From assembly GCA_008711295.1 (NCBI GenBank), contig VUYV01000016.1:5000000-5063999 (forward strand): a stretch of 64,000 bases of DNA, read 5' to 3'. A program made the position numbers and the translations under genes. Positions within the stretch are counted from its first letter, which is position 1. Every line of letters begins with the position of its first letter. Positions 47,018-59,525 of this stretch are shown here, piece by piece. Origin of the DNA: Anarhynchus alexandrinus (Eukaryota; Chordata; Aves; Charadriiformes; Charadriidae). The notes beneath the pieces are model-generated. The model was given only the letters and a program-made list of their open reading frames with translations. It was not told the origin of the DNA and searched no databases.

Positions 47018-49170
47018 GTACGTTTGTTATGTCGTCTGCTTTTCTTTAGCGATCTCAGGGGGAGTAATGAAAGCAGCATGACATTATAATTAAGTGGGGC
47101 TTCCTCTTACTTGGAGTCCATTTCAGAGCTTGATTTCCCTGTGGTCTGCTGCAACTTCAAGGGATTGTTGTGTCACTTTGTCACTAACACTTCTAACAAC
47201 TTGGAAGGCTTTGGATGGAAGGCAGAAAGGCAACAGGATTATTACTACTGTGAACGCAGGGAGTCCTTACCTCTAGTTATATAAGTCTCAGTTTACTGCA
47301 GCTTTTGGATGATGCTCCCATTTTGTTCTGCCACTTTTTTAAATGTACTACACTTAAGGATGCAGCGTGAGCTGGAAAATAAATTGAAACACCATGAAAA
47401 TAAATAAATGAAAATAGATTCAAACATGCCCCAGGGCACAGAGTTGTGCCAAACAGTGTTCCTGTGGCAGATGAATGCTTTAAGGGGAAACAGGACATAA
47501 TCTGTATATGGTGAAGAAATCCTTTGCATCCATCAGTCCAAGCCAGCTTGTGTTTTTACAGCTGGAGTTTGGCTGACAACTACAGCAGGATCATAGGTTC
47601 TCTGAGCTGAAATAGAGGAGCTTGGGCAGATGGCAGCTGATGCTGATGGATATTCTCAGGCAGAAAAGAACATTTTAAAGATTGTTATAGGAATGCAAAC
47701 TGTTTTTCAAGTCCAGACAATCCTCTCATAATATTTTCTATTATATGATGTTTTGCCTCATTACTGTTGGGTGATTTGTCTACTGTGCCCTGCCATCCAA
47801 AAAGAGCAGGTCAGAGGGGTAATATGTGTGGATATCACTCAGCAAGGCCTTTTCACAAATTCATTCCCATGGATCATAGCACGGAGCTGCGGTTCCCCAG
47901 TGGTGCCCTGTTTATCACCAGTTGTATGTGAGTCACAGCTGGAGCCAGTGAGGGTGCGTGGATGTGGTTACCTGTGCCATAGGGAGAGAGTCCACATTCA
48001 AGTAACAGTTGTTGTCTCCATCTCAGAGATTTTAATTTTTATAAAAACGAACCATTTTGGGCCCACATAATTTGGCTTATATTGTAAGCTAATTTATTTC
48101 TCATTTCAAAATGGGAAATGGTGTTTCTCAAAGCAAAGTTACATTTTCAGCATTGTCCAGTTAGGTAGTGTCAGGATAAATTCATTTTTTAGCACAAAAC
48201 CTTCAGACAGTTTTCCCTCTGAGCTGTGCAGGAGCTAATATTTCAATTAAAATCTCCCTTGCAGCTGAGAGATTCTTTCTGATGTCTTTCTTTTAGAGGA
48301 GAGCCTATTGTCAGTATCTTTCTTCTTTTATCTAAGGAATGAAAAGCTGGGTCAGACTAGCTAGGCATTATTACATGTTCTCTGGTTCATCATCCTGAGA
48401 GGATTATTTTACAGAATCAGACTTAAACTAGAGGGGGTGATCAAACCAAACTGATCCCGTTTCCCACTTTAATTCACCATTCATTGAACTTGCACACAAG
48501 CCCTGTCCGTGTGTCCTCTCCCATCAGCATCACCACCACCAGCGTGCTTTTTGTGAGCAGTTTCAGCATGAATGAGATTGGACCCAACACTGCACAGCAG
48601 ACTTCAAACCAACGACTTGGATTCTTTGAACCCACAATTATGTGATCAAAATGTAGGCTATGCTTATCTATACTTAGCTTTCTTAGCTATCATGAGTGAA
48701 TTTTCAATATCTGCCTGACCACCCTGAAATCCAAGCTGCTCCATGTAATAACGCTCAATGCAAGAGAAATGTTTTCAGCACTCACAGAAAACCTTGAGTA
48801 TTCAGTTTGTAATTTATATTGCATAAATTCAGTTTGTGACCATTTATGAAATATCCCAGGCGTTTTAATGGTTGAATCTGCAACATATATTTTGGTTTTA
48901 CTTCTAATATTCTGAAACTATATGACCTTGATGTACAGAGAAGTAGTAGTTTCTGTGTAAGTTGGACATATGCAAGTTCAGCTGAACTCTGCAAGTTAAG
49001 AATGCATTTACTCTGATAAGAATGTTTACTGGCTTTTGTTCATTGGTAACTAATCAGGGAATGGTGTAACACTTTCATGTCTGCTGCAGACTTCTGAGGA
49101 AACTTAGCTGCATGTATGATGTTTAGCTGAAAATACGTATTTTTGTTTCTTGGGATTTTTTTTTTTTTAG
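47018..49170 (+). other. PLCB1: PLCB1 intron, 2.2 kb
   Basis: A 2153-base intron ending in a T-rich acceptor (49156-49170). No repeat or gene is recognised. The open frame at 47753-48070 shows no family resemblance. Confidence 0.88.
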
Positions 49171-49247
49171 CTTATTCAGAAGTTGACAGATGTAGCAGAG
49201 GAGTGTCAGAACAGCCAGCTAAAGAAACTGAAAGAAACATGTGAAAA
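49171..49247 (+). CDS. PLCB1: PLCB1 exon 18 of window: coiled coil, nuclear-localisation lysines
   Basis: Encodes residues 1039-1063 plus two bases of Lys1064: LIQKLTDVAEECQNSQLKKL, then KETCE. Together with the next exon it forms the lysine-rich cluster reported in mammals as necessary for nuclear localisation of PLC-beta1. The three lysines spaced by seven (mammalian 1056, 1063 and 1070) fall on Lys in this sequence after the one-residue offset. Acceptor is a long T run plus AG; donor GTAAGG. Confidence 0.96.
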
Positions 49248-49338
49248 GTAAGGTGCTATTCCCCTTATAATTGATCACTACTCTTTGTGGGTTTTGTTTA
49301 TGTGCATTTTGAACTTGCCTTTATTTTTTATGCTTTAG
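49248..49338 (+). other. PLCB1: PLCB1 91-nt intron
   Basis: The shortest intron in the window. Donor GTAAGG, acceptor TATGCTTTAG. Confidence 0.93.
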
Positions 49339-49428
49339 AGAAAAGAAAGAATTAAAGAAAAAAATGGACAAGAAGAGGCAGGAGAAGATCACAGAAGCAA
49401 AGTCCAAGGATAAAAATCAAATGGAAGA
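49339..49428 (+). CDS. PLCB1: PLCB1 exon 19 of window: basic coiled coil
   Basis: Completes Lys1064 and encodes residues 1065-1093 plus two bases of Glu1094: [20 protein letters not shown], then KSKDKNQME. This is the most lysine-dense part of the protein, and it continues the nuclear-localisation and membrane-binding surface. The acceptor follows GCTTTAG. The alternative reading of the acceptor would break the frame, so 49339 is fixed. Donor GTAAGT. Confidence 0.96.
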
Positions 49429-51688
49429 GTAAGTATATCCCTGGATCCATATCCTTATGTGATATGAGGAGACACAAGATTTTTCATAACTGGAAAATCA
49501 AAGAAATACAACGCAGCTTTTAGTCAGACTGTAATACCTGACCAGAGCAGTGGAGTCCATTTTACTTCCGCTGATAAAAAATTAATTTCCTGGGACTAAT
49601 CTAATCTCCTGTTCTGTGAGCATTGAGAGTCTGGGTCAGCTGCAAAGGTGCTGATGTCTGGTAAGGGGACATGCCTATGAGTGGCACGACGGAGTGATTC
49701 ACCAAGATGGTGTTAATCCAGATGCTATTTCTCTGAGTATAAATAGACTTAGCAGCTTCAGTTCCTGCAGGGTTTGATTTCACCTTAACTTAGATTTTTA
49801 TTTGTGAGTTATCTTTTCTTCTTAACTCTGTTAAAGCTGCTCTCCAGAAGAAATAACAGTGACACACTGGAAGGTTTGCTCTACTTTTGTGATAAACTTC
49901 ATTCAGATGTTGTGCTACTGATTCTTCTCCAGTAACAGTGACATGCAGTGTGCAGTCACTTTGGGTGGAAGAGTGAAGAAAGCTGAGCTCTGAGGGCGCA
50001 GTTTCTGTGAGCAGGGACAGGAATATTAATTTCATTTATGCACCACCAGACAGTACAAACTGTAGTTGTGCAAGTTGATTATATTCTTCCCAAGGGCACA
50101 GTATCTAGGTTTGTTTGTCCTCCTTCATTTGTTTTGGCAAGCAGCTCAGAAAGAAAATGGAGCATTTTATTCTTGCACTGTTTGCTGGGATATTCTTTTT
50201 ACCAGTCTTTACTTTAGTAACATTTAAGGACAGTTAAAAATACAGGAGGAACAAAAAAAAAAAAAAAAAAAAGAAAAATACACAATTTCTGAGTTTTACC
50301 AAGTAATAAAGACACAGGTTTTGGAGCCTCGCAGCATAGAATCTGTGTATTTGGTAACACTGACAGAAAGTCACACACACAATGAATTGCATCAGATAAT
50401 TTAAGAATCTATATTATAAAAATTTAATAAACATGCTAGAAAAAAGATAACAAGATAATAATTGATTATGAAAAAAAGGGAGAAATACTTCAAGTGGTTA
50501 GAGCTGGTCAGAGCGTATGGATGTCATATTAGAAAAAAAGAAGTTAGTCATTACGAAAATGTTATAGCAGTAAAAATCAATTGCAATAGGAAATGATTTG
50601 CTGAGAGGTTAATGAGACACCAGTGAGAAAGGCTCAGCAACAGACAAGAAGAAATTCTTTTTTGTTTTCCTTTTATGTTTTTTCTCATTTTTCCCAAGGG
50701 CTTTCCTTGGCCAGGCTTTTCAAAGAGTCCTTGGGAAAGGTGAGATGGGAACTACATGGGAAACAGCTTTCCTCTGGCAAGTGGCACAGTTTTTCCTCAT
50801 TCTCACAGTGGGGCAGAGAGTAGCGAGACCTTCTGGTGGATCCCATTCGAGTCATCCAGGCCAGGCTGTTGTTTGTTTAAAGTTTTTACTCAAATTTGGG
50901 AAAGAATATTATACAGAGATAATAGATTGTATTAGTTGTTACTTAATTTTTCTAATTCCTACATGCACCCAGGGATAGTCTAACTATCTAAAACCATCAG
51001 ATTTTAGTGCCATAGATAGAAACTCCTGTAATTAGGTTTTAGAGTACTGTTCTGAATCTGGTTAACTCAGGTATCCACAAATTGTTATTTTATGTGCATT
51101 TGTCCCTTTGGGGGAGCTCATCTTCAGCCTTTGACCAAAGGTTATCTAATAACTATCTCACTGAATCCCTTAAAGTTCAAGTATTTCCTCCAAGTTCAGC
51201 TTTATGTGGTTTACAAAACGAAGCTGGGGACTGAAGTTGAGCCTGCCCTGTTCTTTGTGGTAACTTTGCCATTGTCTCTGAGGTGTCACCAGCAGTACCT
51301 GCTCGCTGACAGAGACTAGTTTTCCACTATATAATGTGCCACAATGTGGCAGTGTGCCTCTACTAATGGTCGTGCGCTCTCCTAGATTGACATTTGGGCC
51401 TTAAGGAACACCACCATCACTTTGAAGACATGTCAGTACTCTGTGGGAAAAGCCTGTTGTGAAAGAGCAGGGGGGTTGTTGTGGTACGTCATGGGGAAGT
51501 CTGAGCCCTTCATACACTAAAAGTGCAGCCTGTTACAAAAGGCACATTCGGGAAGTGGATAAAAGTAAAGTAGGCAGATGCATACATTCAAAACCTGGCC
51601 TTACTTGTTTTGTAAGGAGTTGTGGGATATTAAAATATATTGATGTGATCTTATTGACTACAATAACTTTTTGATTGTTTCTCCCCAG
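49429..51688 (+). other. PLCB1: PLCB1 intron, 2.3 kb
   Basis: A 2260-base intron. It contains a pure 20-A run (50253-50272). Otherwise nothing recognisable. The acceptor is TTTCTCCCCAG. Confidence 0.9.
50253..50272. repeat. Poly-A run (20 A)
   Basis: Twenty consecutive A bases followed by GAAAAATA. No retroposed body is visible upstream, so it is listed as simple sequence. Confidence 0.9.
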
Positions 51689-51746
51689 AGAGAAGACTGA
51701 AATGATTCGATCATATATCCAGGAGGTGGTGCAGTACATAAAACGG
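51689..51746 (+). CDS. PLCB1: PLCB1 exon 20 of window: coiled coil
   Basis: Completes Glu1094 and encodes residues 1095-1113: EKTEMIRSYIQEVVQYIKR. This 58-base exon is identical in sequence to my recollection of human PLCB1 and continues the distal C-terminal helix. Acceptor CTCCCCAG, donor GTATGT; phase 0 at the end. Confidence 0.96.
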
Positions 51747-52959
<1,213 letters not shown>

Positions 52960-53475
52960 TGAACAATGCTATACTGCTAAAAAATGTCCTTCAGGGAAGA
53001 AAGTGTTCTTACACCAGGTAGGCTGATGTTTAAACATGAGAAAGTCTATTCATAGCATCAAAGCCATTGTCTCTAGTATTCAGGATGAAAAAAAGTCAAG
53101 TAGGAGCCTACTATGAAGCCCCACTTCAAATCCAGATGTCATATAATGGGTTTATTTTTTAGTACTCATATTGTTAAAAATCTTGCAGTGTAAATGATGC
53201 TTCTGACCAGCAGAGTGTGCCCTTCACTCTATTGAGCTTTAGCAGTACAAAAACAAAACACAGTTTACATTGAAAAGAAAAAGAGATATCTTTTTAGCAT
53301 GCTTGCGGCAGATATTTGTGATAATTGATGAGGATATATTTTTGTGGAAAACAGTGAGTGTTTTCATAATATAATTGCTTAATATTCTACATTGCTTGTT
53401 GGATTTCCTCTATTCGATTTTGTGCACTGCATCTACATGTAATATTCTGAAATACACTTTTTCATCCTAAAGATT

Positions 53476-53560
53476 GCGGGCTGACTCTTGCTTCTAGTGA
53501 AGCTGGTGGTAGTTTTGCCATTGACTTCAGTAGAGGAGGTTCAGAGTCCTCCGCTTGCAC
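53476..53560. repeat. Ancient palindromic amniote repeat relic
   Basis: GACTCTTGCTTCTAGTGAAG and, further on, TTTTGCCATTGACTTCAGTA with GAGGTTCAGAGTCCTCC form an imperfect palindrome: GACTCT at one end pairs with AGAGTC at the other. TTTTGCCATTGACTTCAGT is a signature of a repeat widespread in sauropsids. Family name not recalled. Confidence 0.5.
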
Positions 53561-55638
53561 GTGGTTTTCCTGTAGGAAGACCTAGGTAACTATATAATCA
53601 GGCTTCTGTACAGAGGGAGACTTGTTTTCAGCAGAGTTCATATCCAAGTATGATTCTTCACAGCCCATTGTGTCATGTCTGCTTTCATTTTTTTCTGCAC
53701 TTGCTCAAATGTGTGTTCTAGGCTTCACTTTTCATTTCTTGTCTGTGTCCAGAGTCCTAAAGTTTCTGTGCTTGTATTACAGCTTGAATTCTAGCATTAG
53801 GTGTCAGCTAATCAGTGTTGTCATGTCACTTCTGTGAATATCCAGAGAACAAATTAGGCAAAGGTCTGAATAGCTAGAAGTTTACAATAGTTTGGAAAAA
53901 TAAAAATGTTTGCATTTCTGATTTTCTGCTCATCTGTTTAAAATCCCATTTATAAATTAGCTGGAACTTTTCAATGGCCTTAGCATCTGGGTGTAAAGAC
54001 TATACATAATATTGTATTTTATATTTGGTGCTGTAGGATCATGAGCTTCTCAGGCATGTGAGCTAAAAAGACTGCAATTTAAATGCTGGAATTTTACATT
54101 TCAAAGAATGTTCGGCTAATACTTATAATACTGGGTTTTCATAAATACTTGGGCACTTGATTACTTCTCTGTGTCCTTTCTTCTTTTTTTCTTTACTTTT
54201 TTTTTTTTTTAATGAGAAGTAGCATAAAACACTGAAAATTTGTCACTAAGGACTTGGGCTTCATTTTAAAAGATTGTGCTGGACCAGTAGCATTAGACTC
54301 TTCCATCATCTGTCCACGTGCCAAGCGTCAGGTCATGGTACAGAGCAGCTGCAGACCCCTTGTCTCTCCCTGCGTGTGGCCATCAGTTTAAGCGCTGCAG
54401 TAATCAGCCCTCCCCAGTCAGTGCTCTCAATTTCTCCTGAGGAAACCCTCTGCAGTAATGTGCCTCGCGAGGCCTGGCTGCAGCTTTTCTTTTTCCCTTT
54501 CCCACATACTGAAATGGGCAGACTTTGCTGAATTTATGGTGGTATGTGCCTCTTCCTGGCATGAGAGGATTTAGGCAAAACATAATTACTCATTTTATTA
54601 AGTCTCTTTTTATGTTTTGCTTCACAGTCATATTTCATATCCATATTTGCTTCCTTAGTGACAGACAGGACATATGATATAAAATAGATCAAATGATTTC
54701 CCAGCTGAGAAGAACCGATGTATTTTGTGCAAACAGCAGCCATTCTAGGAGCAGCTTTTTTAACAGTCTCGTCTCTCGTGCTTCAGTATTCAAACGTCCA
54801 CTAAAATTTATGCTAGCTGTGTCAAAGCAGTTTTCTGGCAGTATCAACTCAACCACTAACCAAGGAGTTTAATATATTAAGAGGGAAAGAATTTTTAGTA
54901 TTTTTAACAGTAATTCCTTTAGAGACAGATTTGCCATCATCAATCACTGTCATTTGGTTATTTATTACTGATTCACAGTTCGTTGTCTTATGACTGCGCA
55001 CAGAGCTCTGTCATAGCCAGGAAGAATATCTTTTCCCAAAGTGTTGCTGACAGACTGCCACGCCAGTGAGTTGGTTTGGTTTTGGTTGTGTTTTTTTTTT
55101 AAAGTAAGAGTTTGCAGGTTCCTTTGTTGTGGTGTGTGTAGGTCACCAGAGGAAAATTTCCCTTAGAGTGCTGACATTTTGAACAACAGCTTTTAGAAAC
55201 TGCACAAACTGGATGCAAATTAGTTCCCTGTATTGGAGGCAGAGTGCTTGGGTTTTGTTTAAAATATCACGTGTTTAGATGAAAGTACTTAAGTCAGAAC
55301 TGATTTACACCCTTAAAATCTGCCTCTTCCTCATATATATAATTTCTTTTTAATGTTTGGATGAGAGACTGTTTTGTAGCTTTCATTTGATGGCTATTGT
55401 GTAACAAAAAGCTTTTTTTCTCATATAAGAGTTGGAGACTTTACTTCCTGAACTGATACTGTTAGGCAAAAGATTGGAAATAGTTCTTCAGCGTCCTGTG
55501 ATCCTGCTGAAATCAGGGTAGGCATTGGCTTTAATGGGCCAAAATGTCATGCTGTATCTGTGTAAGTAATGAGGATATCTTTATGACAAACTAATCTCTG
55601 ATGCTGTAGAAACTAGAAATTGAGTATTATCATCAAGT

Positions 55639-55654
55639 CTGTGTGTGTGTGTGT
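55639..55654. repeat. TG dinucleotide microsatellite
   Basis: A short uninterrupted TG run in the last intron. Confidence 0.85.
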
Positions 55655-56817
55655 ATGGAAACAGGCCAGCCACTCCCACAAGCATGTTTGGAAAAGGAGA
55701 CTGTCACCTAATTAAGAAGTCAAATACTGACTGACTCTAGGTCAAAAAATGTCTAACTTGCCATTTTAATGAAAACACAGTGGAAACAAAGTTCAAATGC
55801 TCTCCTGACGCTTTTTCCTAACAGCATCGTTACCTTGCAAAGCCATACATCTTTTTTTTTTTCCTCTCACTCCTGTTTTTTTACTTACTTTATCTACTCG
55901 CAGCTTTATTAGCAGCAGCAGCTTGTATTCTTTTCTCCCCTGTTCTAATTCTTTGTCTCCTCCTCTTAGTCATTGATACACATTAAGCTTGTCCTGTCCT
56001 TATCTTCTTCCCCTTGGGCATCTCTTCTGCGTGCTGTGGAGGCTGCTGTAGAAACACAGCTCCTTATACCACAGTACTGAATTCTGTACATTAGAGCAGT
56101 GTGTGATTTTAGATTCGCCACTACAGCGTGTGTCTGGCCATCATTATCGAAGCACAGAGGAGTGCATCAAGGATGGGCATGGTCATTGCATCTCAATTTC
56201 TTTGTCCTTGACAGCTTGTGCATCAAATTAAACATAAATCAAGTGCATTTCCTTCCCTCCACCCTTGCTTCCAATTTCATTGTAATTACAAAAATCAATA
56301 CACGTGAGACATGACAAGGAATTAATTATTTTTCTGAGAATCGACTCAGTTTCAGTAAATAGACCCAAGCCTCCTCTAGCTGAAATCAATGAGGTTTTTG
56401 TTATTCATGCTCATGGGTCAGAGTTACGCTTAAATCTCAGTATAATAGCTGAGACTCCTGTGCTCTGGCGGTCAGCTGCTGCTCCCAGCCGAGTTAACTG
56501 GACTTCTTTGGCTTCAGTGGACCATATTCTTACAGCCCCAGCTGTCAAGGAAGATGTAACTCATGTGGTTCCTAATTTTGTAGCCCGTGTTCATGTTTCT
56601 GCTCACACCTGCTCTACTGTTCACAACCCCAGCTTAGCCAAGGCCTGCCAGATGGTATGGGCTCCTGTAGAGATGTGGAAAATAGCCCTATTCAGGGTGA
56701 GGCTTTATCTGTGGGAAAAGGTACAACAGATCTACAGAGGCACCATAAGATGTGCCAACATTCCTCTAAGTGTTGCGTCTCTGTGGTCTTTCAAATGAAT
56801 GGAGAGTATACAGCTGT

Positions 56818-56854
56818 ATTTTATACTGTATACAGAGAGTATACAGTATAAAAT
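56818..56854. repeat. Perfect 16-bp inverted repeat with 5-base loop
   Basis: Left arm 56818-56833 (ATTTTATACTGTATAC), loop AGAGA, right arm 56839-56854 (GTATACAGTATAAAAT). The arms are exact reverse complements. AT-rich, so likely a local palindrome. The GAGAGTATACAG portion also repeats at about 56801-56813, suggesting a short duplication that inverted. Confidence 0.95.
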
Positions 56855-57172
56855 TCCTTTTTCCCCTTGAAAAGTATAATGAAAACAATTTTTTAAGATT
56901 ATAAATCAGTTCTTGATAATGGAAAATAAAAGCATCTGATGCATTCTAACTCACTTTCAAAGAACGTACATTTATTATCTTGCAGTTTGACATGCATTAT
57001 TAATTGTACCCCATGGAAGTCGACACTTCTACATCCAATCAATAATTAATATTAGCACTGTACCTGAAAAATTTATAGGGACATAAAATGATACATATTC
57101 AAGTTATAGAACAAATTAATGGGATGCTGATCATATGAGAGGCTTACTGCTGTATAACTCCAGAGTCGTCTT

Positions 57173-57225
57173 TCCATTCCATAGGGCTGGAAAGGACCTC
57201 CAAAGGTCTTTCTTCTCAGGGACAG
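57173..57225 (-). mobile_element. Possible CR1 scrap
   Basis: CATAGGGCTGGAAAGGACCT followed by CCAAAGGTC resembles the diverged antisense CR1 3' region (GGTTGGAAGGGACCTCTGAAGGTC). It is too short to be certain. Confidence 0.3.
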
Positions 57226-59374
57226 CTGTTTTTACAAGCAATCACTTATCATGTAAGCCTATTAATGAAACAGTGCTGGACAATGACTCCTTCCTTCTGA
57301 GTGTTATTTAAATGAAGATATTTGAAAACCCAATGAATGGTTTCATAGATTTCTGATCAATGCTTTCTGATTTCTTAGAATATCCAAAAATACATGAACC
57401 TTTGTGAAGGTTACAGCTTGTCATACGTGCTTTAGGTAAAACTTTGTGGTTTTCTTCATGCAGATAATGTTGAGTTAAATGGAGCTGTTACTGACAATAG
57501 GGTCAGCAGAATCACTGCTGTAACTTTAGAAAGAAGTCAAATACAGTAAATGTATTTTACAGCACTGTTAAATTTGATTTCAGTTAACTTCAGAGCTCAG
57601 AGCCATTCTATTAGCTCATCTGGAAGAGAGCAGCTCTTAGGAACTTTGATGACTATTCCAGTGTTCTTTAAGCTCAGTGCATAATTCACAATAACAATGC
57701 ACTGTCCACCACAATCCTTTTTTTGTCCTTTACACCTCGGTAGGAAGCCAAACTGTCTTTTGGGCTAGCTGCACTTAATTCAAACCCTTCCAAATCCATT
57801 CCGGTTCAACCACCGGCAACTGTTCAAGAATTTCAGGGAAGGGGTTTGGAGGAAAAGGTTATTTTAGTTTACTGAGTTTAATGGGACTTTGCATTGCATG
57901 GATTTGGATTGAATGGGGGAAGCTTGCCCACCTAAAGTAGTATTCAGACTCATTGCAAAACACATGAAAAAAATGAGTTGATAGCCACTGTAATATTTGA
58001 AAAGTTCTCCTTTTATGTCCTCCCTGTTTAGGTAAAAATTATTTCTTCTGTTAGTTCATTTAATTTAAACACTTCCAAAGTTTAAAAAGAAATCTCTCTT
58101 GAATCTGTGGCAGCTAAGCTAAAATGACTTATGGCATTCTCTGCCAAAAAAGCAGAGAATTAAGAGGATTGAAATAATTCTCTGTTTGTTTCACTGTTCA
58201 GCTGTGCGTTTTGGTGCTTGTATATTCATCAGAGGGGAATAATAAAATGCTTCTCTGCCTCATTAAATGGGCAACAGCAAGGAGAAATGAATGGAATTTT
58301 CTTAGCCTCAGTGAACAACGAATATTTAAAAGGAATATTTTAAAGAAAAAATCTAGACTGATATTTCCAGATCTCACTGTGACTTGATCTGGCATTTTCC
58401 CACTTCTGGACCAGAGCTTGCATTTAAATTGCAGGATGCAGTTTTCATGGACTGTTTACTTGAGGATCTTGGCACTTTGCTCAGCACCTCTCAGCATCAA
58501 GTCCTAAGTGACAATCAGCCTAATTATCTAATAAGCTTTGAGTAGCTTAAGCCCTGATGTTTCTTTAAATGTTTTATTAGTGCAATTGCTAAGCAGTCCC
58601 CAGTTGCAAAGTATTTTGGGGGAAGCTAGGGTTGTCTCTTTTTTTCTGTTTCTCCCAATGGATAAACACTGCAGAATGCACTTTCAGCCTGTAAATTGAG
58701 TAGTAAATAATCTCACTTCACTTGTTAAAATGAAATATGAACTTTATCCTATGCCATTATATGACCTTTCTTATATGCCAATTTCATACCAATAAAACTC
58801 CCTTAAGTTCTGTGAAGTGACTGGCTCATCACTAGGCCTGAGATCAAAAGACTTCAGTCCAAATAACAGGATGCTCAAAGGATTCTTTTCGATTAAGAAC
58901 TTGCTTCCTTGCTTGTTTACATTTTTTGTTCACAAATCCACATTTTTAATGATGGTTTATTTTTCCAGCAGAATAAATATCACAGTTTGAGAAAGGGCTA
59001 TCAGGTCACAAAAGATACTTCTAACAATTTGAGGTGATATTTATTGTGTTAATTAAATATCTTCCAGTGTTGATCTTGCACATACACATATGTCTTGGGA
59101 ACACTAACTTACAAATCAACAGCATCACATTTCCAGTGTGAACATGCAAAATGCTCTTAAAATCTATTTGAATTAATTCCGATGTCACTTTAAATAAAAA
59201 TGTCACAAACCCTTTGTAGGAAGCATGTAAACATAAAGAAATATTTTAATGAACAGGACATGAGGGAAAATATGAGAAATTTAGGTTGGAGTTTATTGAT
59301 AGAGGGTGATATTTTTATCACATGGATCATTCTACTGGAAATCAGAAAAAATCCTGGGTTTGATCTGGAGCTGT

Positions 59375-59397
59375 AAAAAAAAAAAAAAAAAAAAAAA
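59375..59397. repeat. Poly-A run (23 A)
   Basis: Twenty-three consecutive A bases followed by GGAAAAGAAA, shortly upstream of an old repeat relic. No retroposed gene is visible. Confidence 0.9.
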
Positions 59398-59436
59398 GGA
59401 AAAGAAATTATTTGAAAGGGCAGACTTTTTTTCAGT

Positions 59437-59525
59437 TTGCACTAGTGTAAATCAAAATGAACATTACAAAGCTAGCAGAGTCACTGGTGATTTAAACTGA
59501 TATGAGTGAAGGAAAGAGTATGGTC
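59437..59525. repeat. Ancient palindromic amniote repeat relic
   Basis: CACTAGTGTAAATCA near the left end and GGTGATTTAAACTGATATGA toward the right form an imperfect inverted pair, with TGAGTGAAGG beyond. The order resembles the sauropsid repeat with ACCAGTGTAAATC ... GATTTACACTGGTGTGAGTGA. It appears related to the relic at 45676-45745. Confidence 0.45.

Noticed and set aside
56304..56798. 164-codon open frame on the + strand in the last intron
   Set aside because: It is one of the longest open frames, but the protein shows no recognisable domain, composition is that of intron DNA, and there is no promoter, splice or poly-A context to support a gene.
59375..59397. Poly-A tail of a processed pseudogene
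   Set aside because: Sequence upstream of the A run shows no gene similarity and I saw no flanking target-site duplication.
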